Positions 32,164 through 43,575 of a DNA stretch of 64,000 nt are shown here, in pieces (the stretch's first letter is position 1; each line of letters starts with the position of its first letter). The DNA comes from Athripsodes cinereus (taxonomy: Eukaryota > Arthropoda > Insecta > Trichoptera > Leptoceridae). The notes below the pieces were generated by a model. That model saw only the letters and a program-made list of their open reading frames with translations, did no database searches and was not told the origin of the DNA. The position numbers were made by a program, and so were the translations under genes. Where the stretch lies: the NCBI GenBank assembly GCA_947579605.1, contig OX388317.1:18309384-18373383 (forward strand), in the 5' to 3' direction.

Positions 32164-32974
32164 TTCATATTTCATATAAGATATGCTGATGACACTGTCA
32201 TTATTGCTGATACTGCTGAACATCTGCAGCAACTTGTCAATATGGTCAATAATTCTGGAAAAAACTTTGGGTTGAAAATGAATGCACTCAAAACTAAAAC
32301 CATGGTAGTCAGCAAACGGAGTGGCATCAACGCCAACCTTTATATTGACGGTGGCGCAATAGAACAGGTGTCTCGTTTTAAATATTTGGGCAGCTGGCTG
32401 AATGATGAGTGGAACCCAGATTCTGAAATAAAAGCCAGAATTGAGATGGCGAGATCAACCTTCTACAAAATGCAGAAACTCTTGTGCAACCGAAACCTGA
32501 AGTTGAGCACAAGATGGAGAGCTGTAAAAGCATATGTATTACCCGTGCTGTTGTATGGAGTGGAAGGGTGGACTCTCAAAATCTCCATGATAAATAAAAT
32601 TGAGGCATTTGAAATGTGGTTGTACAGAAGAATGCTGCGTATCTCATGGACTGATCGAGTGTCCAACGAAACAGTTCTAAATATAATGCAAAAAGATAGA
32701 GAGCTAATGACCACTGTTAAAAGACGAAAGGCCGCATACTTTGGCCACATATTCCGTGGAGAAAAATATGCCCTTCTGCAGCTTATAGTAGAGGGTAAGA
32801 TAGAGGGCAGACGGGGTTTGGGGCGCAAAAGAGCATCATGGCTCAAGAATCTTCGGCAGTGGTTTGGAATACCGGATGCAGCAACCCTCATCAGACTGAC
32901 CCAGGATCGTGAAGAGTATCAAGAGATGGTCGCCAACCTCCGATAGGAGCGGCACAAGAAGAAGAAGAAGAAGT
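32164..32974 (+). mobile_element. LINE family H: RT fragment from the YADD box to the (AAG)n tail
   Basis: An open frame runs from 32164 to the stop at 32946 (about 260 codons), longer than the ATG-initiated part at 32242. It starts with IRYADDTVIIADTAEHLQQL, so the RT catalytic Asp pair is at the truncation point. It continues FGLKMNALKTKTMVVSK, RFKYLGSWLNDEWNPDSEIK, LPVLLYGVEGWTL, EMWLYRRMLRISWTDRVSN, RKAAYFGHIFRGEKY, GRRGLGRKRASWLKNLRQW. The sequence after the stop is an (AAG)n tail at 32953-32971. Intact over the whole fragment, hence relatively young. It begins only about 20 bp after the LINE G fragment ends. Confidence 0.88.
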
Positions 32975-33251
32975 TCATATTTCTCTTCATCATAAGAAAT
33001 TAAAAAAAAATACTTACCAACATTTTGAACAATAAATTCTTCCGATGTTAAACTAGGATTTATTGTATTTCTGGATTTCCCAAACAATGTATATCGTGTT
33101 TTTTAATCCTTCTTTGTTTTCGCTTTTCTTATGCATTATCATTTCGTATTTCCATTGCGTTTTCACTTACATCAAAATTATTTTCTTATTTGTGAAATAC
33201 GTTGTTGGTAAATATGTTTTTCTTTTGCCAGCGCCAGGCTGTTCTCTTATA
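32975..33251. other. AT-rich sequence 5' of the mariner element
   Basis: No gene seen; it includes the TA target site at 33250-33251. Confidence 0.4.
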
Positions 33252-34547
33252 AAGGGTTGTTCAACAAGAACTTTGTTTTTTAATTGTGGCAACACCAGCA
33301 ACATGATAGTTTTGACATTTAATTTTTTGACGTATTCGTAGTGGATGCATTGGCAATTGTTGCAATGAATTCAATTTCGCTTGAAAATCGCATTAAAATA
33401 ATTAAAATCCATTATGAAAATGGTGGTTCTGCTAAAGTGACATTTCGTCAAATTCGTGATATTTTCAGACAACATAATCGTCCTTCTGAGACCGCTATTA
33501 AGAATTTGGTCGCTAAATTTGAGTCGACAGGCTCGATACAAAATGTGTTAACACCAACGCGTGTACGACCGGGTCGTTCAACTGAAAACATCGCAGCCGT
33601 GAGCCACAGTGTTGAAGCAGATCCAAATTTGTCAATTCCTCGACGTTCTCGACAATTGGGGTTATCCAAAACCACCACATGGCGAATTTCGCGTAAGGAT
33701 TTGGCTTTGAAGCCTTACAAGGTTCAACTGGTGCAGGAATTGAAGCCGAACGACCATTCAAATCGCCGTAGATTCGCTCAATTCATTCAGGAACAACCCG
33801 CTGGTTTTTCTGAAAAAATCATTTTTTCAGACGAAGCCCATTTTCACTTGTCAGGGTACGTCAACAAGCAAAATTGCCGCATTTGGGCTTCTGAAAATCC
33901 TAGAGCAATTATTGAGAAGCCGTTGCATGCTCAGCGTGTCACTGTATGGTGCGCTATGTGGTCTGGAGGCGTGATTGGGCCGTTTTTTTTCGAAGATGAG
34001 ACTGGAAATGCGGTAACGGTCAATGGATCACGCTATCGCAAGATGTTGACAACTCAATTTTGGCCTATTATTGATGACGTGGATATCACTGACATGTGGT
34101 TTCAACAGGACGGTGCCACATGTCACACAGCCAATGAAACGATCAATTTATTGCAAATCAAATTTCCCGATCGCATGATTTCACGAAACTCAGCTGTTAA
34201 GTGGCCAGCCAGATCGTGTGATTTAACGCCACTGGATTATTTTTTGTGGGGCTATGTTAAGGACAGAGTCTATACGGAGCCAATCGAATCGATTGCAGCC
34301 TTAAAACTCAAAATCCGTGATGTGATTAGCGAAATAGTCCCGCCATTTTGCCAAAAAGTGATTAAAAACTTTGATGAAAGAATCGACATCTGTCAGCGTG
34401 CTCGTGGTGGACATTTGTCAGATATCATTTTTCATGCATAATTGCCAAACTTTTCTCTTTGTAATTCAATAAAAATTTTAATCATCTTCATCAATTTTTT
34501 TTGTTTTATTTTGTTTTAAAAAACAAAGTCCTTGTTGAAAAACCCTT
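33252..34547 (+). mobile_element. Complete mariner-like (DD41D) transposon, 1296 bp
   Basis: Terminal inverted repeats: left AAGGGTTGTTCAACAAGAAC + TTTGTTTT (33252 on); right, as reverse complement, AAGGGTTTTTCAACAAGGAC + TTTGTTTT (ending 34547). Two mismatches over ~28 bp. TA dinucleotides flank it (33250-33251, 34548-34549), the IS630/Tc1/mariner target duplication. The single open frame fills most of the element, and AATAAA at 34468-34473 follows the stop. Confidence 0.95.
33365..34441 (+). CDS. Mariner-like transposase, DD41D type, apparently intact
   Basis: 358 codons from ATG 33365 to TAA 34439-34441. I chose this ATG over the GTG at 33341 because MNSISLENRIKIIKIHYENG is the usual start of this family. 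The N-terminal region (about residues 5-60 and 90-125) has the two helix-turn-helix motifs that bind the terminal inverted repeats. Catalytic residues: D156 in FSDEAHFHLSG, D249 in WFQQDGATCHTA, D291 in CDLTPLDYFLWG. The last two have 41 residues between them (DD41D), not the 34 of classical mariner; DD41D is known from rosa-like insect elements. The nuclear enzyme cuts and pastes DNA into TA sites. No stop or frameshift is seen, and the length is normal. Source of potentially active transposase. Confidence 0.95.
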   Translation: MNSISLENRIKIIKIHYENGGSAKVTFRQIRDIFRQHNRPSETAIKNLVAKFESTGSIQNVLTPTRVRPGRSTENIAAVSHSVEADPNLSIPRRSRQLGLSKTTTWRISRKDLALKPYKVQLVQELKPNDHSNRRRFAQFIQEQPAGFSEKIIFSDEAHFHLSGYVNKQNCRIWASENPRAIIEKPLHAQRVTVWCAMWSGGVIGPFFFEDETGNAVTVNGSRYRKMLTTQFWPIIDDVDITDMWFQQDGATCHTANETINLLQIKFPDRMISRNSAVKWPARSCDLTPLDYFLWGYVKDRVYTEPIESIAALKLKIRDVISEIVPPFCQKVIKNFDERIDICQRARGGHLSDIIFHA

Positions 34548-34929
34548 TACTATTATTATTATACATAATATTTACATCATAATTCTAAATCTGTTTTATA
34601 TACTCTTTTTATTTTTGCGAGTCATTGAGAATTTATTCGAAATTTCCAACACAAAACACGGTTGATAGTAGAATTGAAGAAATATTCAATTTACAAGTGA
34701 CTTTATTGATTGACAGCACTAAGTGCAAGACCAAAAGGATTTTGTAAAGAGAAAGTATAGTTTTTGAGTTCTTCCAAAATGCATTTCTAAATGAATCGCG
34801 AACCGATATTGAAATACATAAGCTCCTTTTTTTAGCATATATTATAACTCTTTTAAACATGGGTTACAAAATAGCTACCCGTTATTTTTTCTAAATATTT
34901 ATTTAACAATATTTTTTTGCTTTTTATGA
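34548..34929. other. AT-rich sequence, no gene seen
   Basis: Nothing recognised apart from a short (ATT)n at 34550-34561. Confidence 0.4.
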
Positions 34930-35532
34930 AGAGTCCACTCAAGAAAACGGAAGTATCCCTTATATGCAGGATGAGAATTGGCCACTGTTGTATCGCCTCC
35001 CATTTGCACAGAATTGGTGTTTTTCCATCACCATTATGTGAGTGTGGCGAAGAGGAGACGCTGGACCACATATTTTTTGGCTGTCCATTGTTCAATAATA
35101 GGACGCTTCTCACACAGTTGAAAAAATTATGCACAACATTCCCACTAAATGTTCAGTACTTACTTTCCCAAAATTCTGCAAAAGTATTGCGAGTGGTATG
35201 TAGCGCCTTAAAACTCAATAACAAGCTTATATAGCTAGGTGTATACATTATAGTCTCTACATAGTGAGTGGTACCTAGGTACCTACTCGTATTATATTGC
35301 ATGGAGTTTGTTGTAACATTAGTGTCGAGAATTCAAGATAGGTAATTTTAATTTCGTTATATTATTTGATTCTATTGAATAATAATGTGATAATAAATTG
35401 TGTGTACCTATGTATTTTTACGCTTACTTAACACCTGTTAATATTATTACGATGCATTTTTTTGTTTTGTCAGTGGCACAAATCACTCGAATCGGGTGGA
35501 ATGCCGTAACCGATTAATAATAATAATAATGT
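34930..35532 (+). mobile_element. Jockey/I-type LINE C-terminus and 3' UTR (family I)
   Basis: Frame ending 35234: KKTEVSLICRMRIGHCCIAS, HLHRIGVFPSPLCECGEEE, TLDHIFFGCPLFNNRTLLTQ. 'RxRxGH...L.R......P.C.CG..ET..H....CP.F' is the characteristic H/C knuckle region after RT in jockey, R1 and I-type LINEs. A ~280-bp 3' UTR follows and ends GCCGTAACCGATTAATAATA with an (ATA)n tail (35512-35532). 5' truncated at about 34930. Confidence 0.85.
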
Positions 35533-36095
35533 CAAGAAGCATCTACTAATTGATCGATAACCCGTTATTTACCGGACATTTGAAAAATGCGGCATACTCT
35601 ACGGGTAGTATAATGTAATGTAAGAAACTAACTAAGTAGGTACCCATCGATAAAACTGAATTCTTTTTTTCAATAAAAGTTTTTTATTCTAAAAATTCAA
35701 TATAGAATGTAGAACGTGATCCTTTTTACCTTTCTAAAAAATAGTTACGTGATCGATGTAGTAACAAATTATTATTACAGAAGGTTTTATTACTAAAAAG
35801 TAAGTCTTTGAAAGTAAAATTGAATGTAATTATTGCTTTGATCTTTATTTTTGAAACTTTCTATTTTCTTCTTATTATTATTGATATAAAAACAGTGGCC
35901 TATTTTTGGGCATTAATAAAAAATCATCTTAAATATGTCTACAATGGTATGTTTTTCAATAAATGTAAGCATGTTTTAACAACACTTGTAATCATGAAAA
36001 AAAATTTATTCTGTTAATAAAATTTACAAGACTCAAAATACAATGAATATAACGGGATATTTATTCTCTACAATATCTAATCTAACCTAACGTCG
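35533..36095. other. AT-rich sequence, no gene seen
   Basis: The frame at 35808-36017 has low complexity and no domain. Confidence 0.4.
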
Positions 36096-36240
36096 CCCTT
36101 TTTCATTGTTTGTAGAAACCAGCCTTCTCCATTCAGAGTGTTGTGCACCAATTGAGTCATCCTTACCTACGACTTTCCTAGCACTCTGTTGCAAATGTCA
36201 TTGGAAAGGTATATTGCCAAAGAAAGATATCTGGGTCATC
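36096..36240 (-). mobile_element. LINE family E 3' fragment, copy 2
   Basis: GTAGAAACCAGCCTTCTCCA, TTCAGAGTGTTGTGCACCAA, TTGAGTCATCC, TACGACTTTCCTAGCACTCT, GTCATTGGAA match the order and sequence of 9072-9175. Decayed. Confidence 0.75.
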
Positions 36241-36589
36241 GGAACCTTCGTGGACAAATTACAAACTGATTTTACTTTTATTTCAATCTGGAATTCTACT
36301 GCTTAGGCATTGATACAGTCAATAAATTATATTATATACATTTTTACTCCGCCACTGTAACGAAAGGTAACCGGAAGTATTGTAAATGACTTACCAGTGT
36401 TGACAGCATGGCTAATTTCCGGTCCATGAAAGGATAGGTTCAGAATAAGTAGGACAAACAGTCGCATCTGAAAGAAAAATTAAATGAAAACTTAGTAAAT
36501 TTGTTTCTTTGTGCATTAAAAGTGGATTTTCAGAAGAAATTATTATTAATGGTAAGCTTTTATATTTATTTTTATATCTACAGCTAATG

Positions 36590-36785
36590 TATGTTTTCAA
36601 GTGCCCTCCTGTAAAAAGCAGGTAAACTCTTGTTCTGTAAGAATTTAACATCTTCAATTCCATAACGAGATGAACCACATGTACTGTTTTTTTTTGTTGA
36701 CTTTTATTGGTACGGGAGGACGACTTTCATATTTATAACACATCTTTAGTCCGCTGGCTACCTCAGTTGTGGGAAATACAAATAA
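36590..36785 (+). mobile_element. S-family SINE, 5'-truncated, diverged
   Basis: TTTTCAAGTGCCCTCCTGTA, AAAAGCAGGTAAACTC, AATTTAACATCTTCAATTCC, ATAACGAGATGAACCAC, TTTATTGGTACGGGAGGACG, TAGTCCGCTGGCTACCTCAG, TTGTGGGAAATAC. Confidence 0.75.
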
Positions 36786-36849
36786 AGATTTTGTTAGAGT
36801 TGGAAATATGTAGACAAATTTTATGAAACTAAAATTTATGATAAACACT

Positions 36850-36966
36850 TTTGTGTCTAAAATTGATCATATTTTTTCTTATGTAAACTGCTCTGTTGAT
36901 TTTGTTATAATTATGAATGATGATATTGTGTAAAAGAACAAAATAAACAAACAATTAAATAAATGA
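36850..36966 (+). mobile_element. Q repeat 3' end
   Basis: TTTTTTCTTATGTAAACTGC, ATGAATGATGATATTGTGTA, AAAGAACAAAATAAACAAAC. Same tail block as 3300-3402. Confidence 0.6.
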
Positions 36967-38152
36967 AATTGGTTGAACGGTATAAGTACTTGATTCTTCA
37001 AATTCTTATTTTCTTTACAATTAATTTTATTTACTCTTATTTTCAATGATAAAGTTATGCATTGATATGATTAATTAAAATCAGTCAACTGCGTGAGAAT
37101 TATAATAAATGAAGAAAAATTGAGAAAAGAAAACATTTCCAATGTCCGGGCGTAACCGATCATCATGTGTCCGGAGGAAGACATCGCCATTAATTGATTA
37201 ATGTTGATTAAATATTAAAGCTGTGTTCACGGAAATAAAAAAAAAATATCAAAGAAAAACAAAATAAATTATCAGACATTAATATTACTCAGTATGCGAG
37301 ACTTTACAACCTACCTGTTTTACAAGAATAGGTACATTTTTCATAAAGAAAATAAAGTTGTAAAACAAAATCAATTTTTTCGTTCCTACCTTGAGTTTGA
37401 TACGGAGTTAAAAGAGAAATTGAGTTATTAAAGTGTTTATTTACAACGCGAAGATTGCATCGTAGACATCATGTAATTTTATTGTTGAAGGTGTGTTAAG
37501 CAGAAATATGCACATTATAGAGGAAATCGTGCAATAGTTGGTCACAAATTTACGATTTGATTAATTTTAGGTAGATCTTTGGAAGTTATCTTTTGAATGT
37601 TGTTCTATCTTTTTACTCACATGAAAGTGAATATTAATTACTAGAAAAATTATCTCATTACATGGTTTTATTTTTTATTTGCCAGAAGAGGGATTGTCAC
37701 TGAGTTTAAGGTTATTTACAAGAAATCGCGCTTTTGTGATATTCTCTGTATATTGTTTTTTTTTTTATATGAATGTAATTCTATTCGAATGTAGTATTGA
37801 TAATGTCTTGGTAAAAGACGAAACAATTGTCTACTCATTTATAAAATATAGTGTGTATTTATAAAAAAGTTAAGTGTTTAATTCATACCATAATGGATAA
37901 TACGCAAAAAGTTACGGATTATATTAGAAATATGAATGTAATTCATTTCGAAATGAACAGTTAATAATGAATAAATAAATGAAATATATAAGGGTAGGCC
38001 CACCCTCGATATAAATCTATAAGATATCATCATGTTTTTTAAGTTTGGAAACCTCAGGTAAAGCCCGGCTTTTTGGCTTGTTAAGACACGCTACTGATAA
38101 ATATTACGAGGAGTTATTAGCATCATATTACTGTTTTCTTCTCGGGGAAGAA
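36967..38152. other. AT-rich sequence, no gene seen
   Basis: Nothing recognised; a slightly GC-rich patch lies at 37141-37185. Confidence 0.4.
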
Positions 38153-38330
38153 AAAGTAGCCAGCAGACCGGTTGCATGTAATTAAAATGAAAGTTCGCCG
38201 TGCCAAGACATTCAGAATGGGTGTCACCTGATTTTAAGATGTAAAATATTTTTAAATTTTTCAAACACCTGCCTTTTACAGGACACTCTAAAAAATAAGG
38301 AAAAGAGTGGGATAGGTACTAACTTAAATA
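38153..38330 (-). mobile_element. S-family SINE, lacks tail
   Basis: AGTAGCCAGCAGACCGGTTG, CGCCGTGCCAAGACATTCAG, GATTTTAAGATGTAAAATAT, CAAACACCTGCCTTTTACAG, GACACTCTAAAAA, GAAAAGAGTGGGATAGG. The 3' tail end is missing and an internal deletion is present. Confidence 0.8.
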
Positions 38331-39424
38331 CTCTCATTTGTGTTTTAATCTAAAAATTGTTTTATCATATTGTTTAAAGTTGTTGTATCTTAAGAATTTG
38401 TAATCTCATAACCGACTAATTACTACATTATTTTACCTTACATAAATTCGTTGCCGTAGTCTGCAGACCGTAGTTTGCAGTTCGTAGCTCATCGTAGCTT
38501 CTGGTACATTAATAATAGTAGGTTATCGTATTGCGAAAAATGTTTCAATAATATTATGGCAACAATGCAAAGTGGTACTATTTATGGATTGAATTTATAG
38601 CGGAACATTCTTTAAAAGCAGTAATAACAGCGGGTTTTATGGATAGGCAAATAACAACGCAGGCGAAAGTTGCAGTAAAATTCAAATATTTATAAGGAAA
38701 TAACATCAACACAAGTAACTGATACGTCGTAAGCTGGATAGTTTATTCAGTCAATAACATTATGAGCAAATGCGATAAATAAGTACATATATATGTATAT
38801 TATGCAAATTTACAAACTACAGTAGTAAAGACAGATGTGACCGGTATATACGGGTACCGTATCGAAAGGTTGGCAGTAAATATAATTAATTATTAAATTA
38901 ATTAATTACAAAAAAACACTGTTTCATTTTCACTTTAAATTTTTACTGCCTCGAACGTTTTCGTCTACACTAAAAGATATTTTCAAGAGGACTTAATTAA
39001 AAGTAAGGCTATGTAATGTTTATGAAACAGTTTTTTTATTAATTAATTAAATTAAAATAATAATGAATTTTCACAGTGCAAACACCAATACATTATTATT
39101 TATTATATTATCTTTCTGATCGGTTTTTTTTTTTGACATATTAATGCTTGTTTGAATTGATATAATTAATGCAATTTTTTTTATCGTTGACATTTTGTTT
39201 CCTATTGACTTCTTTTGTTTTGCTTTGTCCTTTTTGTATTATTGACTGTTGCTTCATTAATTTTTCACTTCAAATCTATATAATAATGTATTCTTGATTA
39301 ACATGTAAAAGGCTCACGCCGTGTGTTGTAAAATAAATAAAATAAATAAATAAAATAAATAAATTAGTAAATATAATTGTTTATTCGAAAGACTATACAT
39401 ATTTTTAGTTTAAATACGTACCAT
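38331..39424. other. AT-rich sequence; LINE-like tail at 39300-39365
   Basis: GTAAAAGGCTCACGCCGTGT, GTTGTAAAATAAATAAA and an (AAATA)n tail near 39304-39365 look like a retroposon 3' end. No gene seen. Confidence 0.4.
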
Positions 39425-39500
39425 ATTTACCATATATCACATAGTGGGGAAGCCAGCGGACTAACATGAAAGTGTCCGTACCGATAAAAGTTGAGACATG
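39425..39500 (-). mobile_element. S-family SINE fragment
   Basis: ACCATATATCACATAGTGGG, GAAGCCAGCGGACTAACATG, AAAGTGTCCGTACC, GTTGAGACATGAGACAACC. Short and diverged. Confidence 0.55.
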
Positions 39501-39569
39501 AGACAACCAGACGTCGTCGCAGAAATCTTTATATACTACTTCTCTCTTGAATGCCTGTTTTAGGCGGTG

Positions 39570-39708
39570 ATAAGGTAAGTTGAAAAATTTGAAAAAGACC
39601 CAGAACAATTTGAAAAGGTCATTCTTCATTTTGCCCTGGTCCGAAATCAAATCCGGGACCTCGTGACTCAAAGGCAAAAGCGGTACCTTCGCGACACAAC
39701 GGCTGTTA
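39570..39708 (-). mobile_element. T1 tRNA-derived SINE, antisense, 3'-truncated
   Basis: On the minus strand: GCCGTTGTGTCGCGAAGGTA, TTGCCTTTGAGTCACGAGG, TCCCGGATTTGATTTCGGAC, CAGGGCAAAATGAAGAATGA, CCTTTTCAAATTGTTCTGGG. The B box is damaged (GATTTGATTTC), so its Pol III promoter is probably dead. Confidence 0.82.
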
Positions 39709-40429
39709 TAACGTTATTCCCAAACAAGATACCTACAAACAATAATAAATATGTGATTCTTCAGAACACATTAGGAAAGTATATAGTACAACCTTTTATT
39801 CCTTTTAGGAATTCTTAGATATAAAAGAAAAAAATAGGTTATAAACAGTAGTAAAATTCTCGTAATATTGTTGTTAATATGACACAAACGTTTTGTTGAT
39901 TAGGAATTCTTGGCAGCATACCCAAATGGAACACATTAACTGTCACATACTAAACCATTGGCATGATGCATTGCCATTTTGGGATCTCTTTCAATATCAA
40001 ACATGCATCATAGCATAAGTGTCTTTAGTGAACATTTAAACCCAGCGTTAAACAGAGAGTAAAGAGCTTTTATAATAAAATAATATTACAGTCACTGATA
40101 ATTTGGTTCTAGAAATTTATGTCCATTCACACAAAGATTTTATTTGTAGAGATAATTTAGTTTAAGACAAATAAGAAAGACAAATATCAAAGACCTATGG
40201 AAATTTAAATAGATACATAGTGCATGTTTACATACAGGAGTAAGCTATATTCAGAGTTTTGTTACTACTGAGATTGTAAAACTGTTGAAACTCATTTTTT
40301 AAAAAAAGTATGTAAAGAAAAACATATATGGTTGAAGTTTATTAATTTGACAATTACTTTATAATTCGAAACTAGGTCACTCAGTTGTCAAAAAGTAGTT
40401 AAACTTAAACCTTCTGTATTTCTTTCCTT
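39709..40429. other. AT-rich sequence, no gene seen
   Basis: Nothing recognised. Confidence 0.4.
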
Positions 40430-40572
40430 TAATTTCCGGGTTAGTTGGAAGACATCGCATTTTAGCGATAAACTTAACCTCTGTACATTGAACTGATATT
40501 TTATGATACTGTTCTAATTAATTGTATTATTGTAAACAATGTACAGTGTAGAATAAAATAAATAAATAATTA
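40430..40572 (+). mobile_element. P repeat: LINE 3' end
   Basis: CCGGGTTAGTTGGAAGACAT, CGCATTTTAGCGATAAACTT, AACCTCTGTACATTGAACTG ... ACAATGTACAGTGTAGAATA and (AAATA)n. CTGTACATTG...CAATGTACAG is an inverted pair. The other copies of P in this window are on the minus strand. Confidence 0.72.
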
Positions 40573-41637
40573 ATATGGAGTGTTGCCAAATAAAATTTAT
40601 CTCAGTCAGTTTTTACAGTTAAGTATGTGAAAGAACACAAATTACTAGTTTTCTAGCAGAGAGAACGTTCTTTAACTGTTGAATATTGCTAGTTAAAAAA
40701 AAAGAAGAAAAATATTGCTAGTCATATTAATTGTCTACAGAATGTTACAAACACGCGAACGGACATTACTATTTATACGGTTTTCTAATGATAAAAGTTA
40801 TAATGCTTTGCCCATATCAAGAGTGGTCGTTATATAGGCAGTTATGAAATAAATTATCAACTTATTGCTATTCTTTTATTTGTTAGAAAAAAAGAAAGGA
40901 AACTTAAGTGTCTAAATTGTGAGATATTTCAAGATGAATAATTTCTTTATTTATTTCAATACATAAACTGCAGAGCCTTTTACAATATAGATTAAGAAAA
41001 GTTAGTCAAAAGATGACAAATTATAAAAAAAGTGATTCAGATTCAAAGTGTTTTATTATCACCAATGATATTTTATGTGGTTATAGGTAAATGACATTTG
41101 AATTATTTTGCTAAGCCGTTCAATTCATCTTCTTGACTTGTTTTAATGTATTTATAAATGTGAATAATCGTATATAATAAGTTTACGTATGACATCCTTT
41201 TTCATAGTACACCGTCAGTGTTACAATATCAGAACAACATGTTATAAAACATGGTCACCCAAATTACACAAATACTTACTGAGTGGAATTTTTTTATTCA
41301 TATATTTTCAACAATAGAAAAGACAATGGAGTACAGCATACAGGAAACTCATTTTATTCCCATTTACTAATCATTTATTCAATTATTTATTATTGAGTAA
41401 GAATTCATTCTCATTATTCTTGAACAATGTTATGTGGGTGTAAAAATCTTCTGAATCATCGTCTTATTAGATTATAGTAGAGTGAGAAGGTATTATGAAA
41501 AAAGTATAAATCAGAAAGAGATAAATAATAATAAGAAGAAAAGCGATAGTCACGTGCATACTTAGGTGTGTGAGATCGCTATTATTTTTCTGAGAGCTCT
41601 TGTATAGTGAGAGATGTTAAGACAGGTACTACTGAAA
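40573..41637. other. AT-rich sequence, no gene seen
   Basis: Nothing recognised. Confidence 0.4.
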
Positions 41638-41720
41638 AATAGTGATGTGGTGTAAGTTATCGAATGGAAATATTCGAGTTAGAGTATTTTGTGATCGAAA
41701 TATTCGTTCTCTATTTTTAT
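41638..41720. repeat. AGTGATG...TCGAATAT patch
   Basis: ATAGTGATGTGGTGTAAGTT, ATCGAATGGAAATATTCGAG, GATCGAAATATTCG. Resembles 50872-50945 and the right part of 18955-19325. Possible hAT-type terminus. Confidence 0.35.
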
Positions 41721-41954
41721 CGATTGTCAAAATAATATGTATGTCAGACATCACCTTGGACGAAAAATCTTTTGAATGGTTTTTAATGTATACCTACTTC
41801 TGTTTTCATAAAATTTCATCGAAATCAAATGTCCGACGAAAAAATACTTCTACTGAGATTTAAAAAATGTATATCTTACAATAAACAATCTTTCACAATT
41901 TCAAGTGACTGAATCGATTACGAAAGCTTGTCGAATGTTAAAATCTATAATTAT

Positions 41955-42082
41955 TATTTGTTTATCCTTTACTTTACATTGACAACAAGCAAGTTTAGGA
42001 CCTACATATTATAATTGTATAATAAATATAGAGGGCGAGTTTATTGCGGAGGCGCGATTTCTTTCAACTAACCTAAATTATA
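41955..42082 (-). mobile_element. P repeat: LINE 3' end
   Basis: Minus strand: TTAGGTTAGTTGAAAGAAAT, CGCGCCTCCGCAATAAACTC, GCCCTCTATATTTATT, TGTAAAGTAAAGGATAAAC. Shorter tail than the 3829 copy. Confidence 0.68.
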
Positions 42083-42182
42083 AAAAAAAAATCATTTGAT
42101 TGCTCACTCGATCATTAATAACAATTAAGACCTATGTATAAAGAAACTATATAAAAACCTGTGTTAGACCAATAACGATGGT

Positions 42183-42550
42183 GTCGAAACAAGAGTAGAC
42201 ATGGTACGAACAAAAAACCTACTAAGAACATCAGAGATGAAAACATTGAGTACTATTGCGGGCAAAACTCTCAGAAACAGAATAGGAAATACTGAGATTA
42301 GGAACATATGCAACACGGAAGACATCGTAAGATGGAGTAGGAAAAGGAGACGATTCTGGAGAGACCATGTAGATCGGACGGCTGAAAACAGAATCATACA
42401 AATAGAAGCTACGGAAACACCAGTCGGTTCTCGTCCCCGAGCAAGACCACCAAAAAGATGGAAAGACAGCTGGCCTTCAGCATCAAAAGAGGCATCAACT
42501 TCCGAACTAACAGATCGATGATCTACATCACAAAGAAGAAGACGAAGTAA
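42183..42550 (+). mobile_element. LINE family J C-terminal fragment
   Basis: Frame ending 42521: LLRTSEMKTLSTIAGKTLRN, RIGNTEIRNICNTEDIVRWS, RKRRRFWRDHVDRTAENR, IIQIEATETPVGSRPRARPP, KRWKDSW. 'SEMKTLR.I.GKTL.DR.R...IR..C...DI..W...RR..W..H..RM' is a widespread LINE post-RT signature. The 3' end is a short (AAG)n (42529-42546). No YADD portion. Confidence 0.82.
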
Positions 42551-43094
42551 GAAACTAGGAAATTGTTATCCTTCATCGAATACACACTTACATATATGTA
42601 CATTCATTTTTACCTACAAACCATTACGGAGTGATTGAATCGTAGCTGTTGTGTATGTATGTAGTATGAAAATGCTTCGCAACAAAAGTGCTTTATGAAA
42701 TTGTCTGATTTTCTACCGCCTTAAGTATTTATGATAAACATTAGTGGTTCTAGTACTATTACGGTTCATAAAAATAGTGGTGGTTCTAGCTAACTGATAA
42801 TAATAATATTGTATTGAAAAACTTTTCTCGTAAACGGAGGAAAACATCGAATACTACGTTTCATGCAGTTGTAATACGTATAAAGTGGAAATGTTCGGAA
42901 CAGTTGAAAATAGTTACAGGCTTGTGAAAATGACGGCAGCAGAATTATCAAATGTTAGAGAGGTGAAAACTAGGATGATATCGCGATGAAAAATCAATAT
43001 GAAAATTATTAAAAATAAAATATTAATATTTTGTACTTCTACAGTGACTAAATATTGCCAGTCGTCTCTCGAGAGCGTCTGTTCTCGACGTTGT
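42551..43094. other. AT-rich sequence, no gene seen
   Basis: Nothing recognised. Confidence 0.4.
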
Positions 43095-43193
43095 TTACGT
43101 TAGGCTGACGATGAGAGCGGAAGCTCTTCAAAGCCTGTTAACACTGTTATGTAATGATGATGTGCAAAAAGAATAAATAAATAAATAAATAAA
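43095..43193 (+). mobile_element. Q repeat 3' end
   Basis: TTAGGCTGACGATGAGAGCG, GAAGCTCTTCAAAGCCTGTT, AATGATGATGTGCAAAAAGA, AATAAATAAATAAATAAA. GCCTGATGATGAGAGCGGAA also follows the LINE at 56008-56390. Confidence 0.55.
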
Positions 43194-43369
43194 GCCGGTT
43201 CGCGAATAACAAAGTTACTTTGGAAGTACTAAATATATATAAGATTTGAATGTCTAATGATTTGACTTGAACTTCCACCAAGTACCGTTGACAAAATTAA
43301 CTTAATAATAATATGATAGGTACAAACTGCGAAACTTAAAAAAAAAATGTGGGTTTTTTTGTAAATATT

Positions 43370-43575
43370 TAACTGGCTAGACTCCCCTTTTAATGCCAAA
43401 CAATTGAAACTTTCTCGAAGGTTATGGTTACTCACCTATTAATGTTGGCATGGATACCTCATCGCTGATTTCCAGATATTTAAATGTTTAATCAATTTTT
43501 AAATCAACATTAGGTACGTGTTTTTACAGAGCAGTCAAAAAATATTGGGAAACCTATTCTTTTTCGAGAACTTGA
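43370..43575 (-). mobile_element. S-family SINE, very diverged
   Basis: TACCTCATCGCTGATTTCCA, GATATTTAAATGTTTAATCA, GAGCAGTCAAAAAATATTGG, GAAACCTATTCTTTTTCGAG follow the S order (CTCATCGCTGAATTTAAGAT ... GAGACCAATTCTTTACCGGG). The upstream part (ACTGGCTAGACTCCCC) is uncertain. Confidence 0.5.

Noticed and set aside
33341..33364. GTG start for the transposase at 33341
   Set aside because: Animals rarely initiate at GTG; the in-frame ATG at 33365 matches the usual N-terminus of the family.
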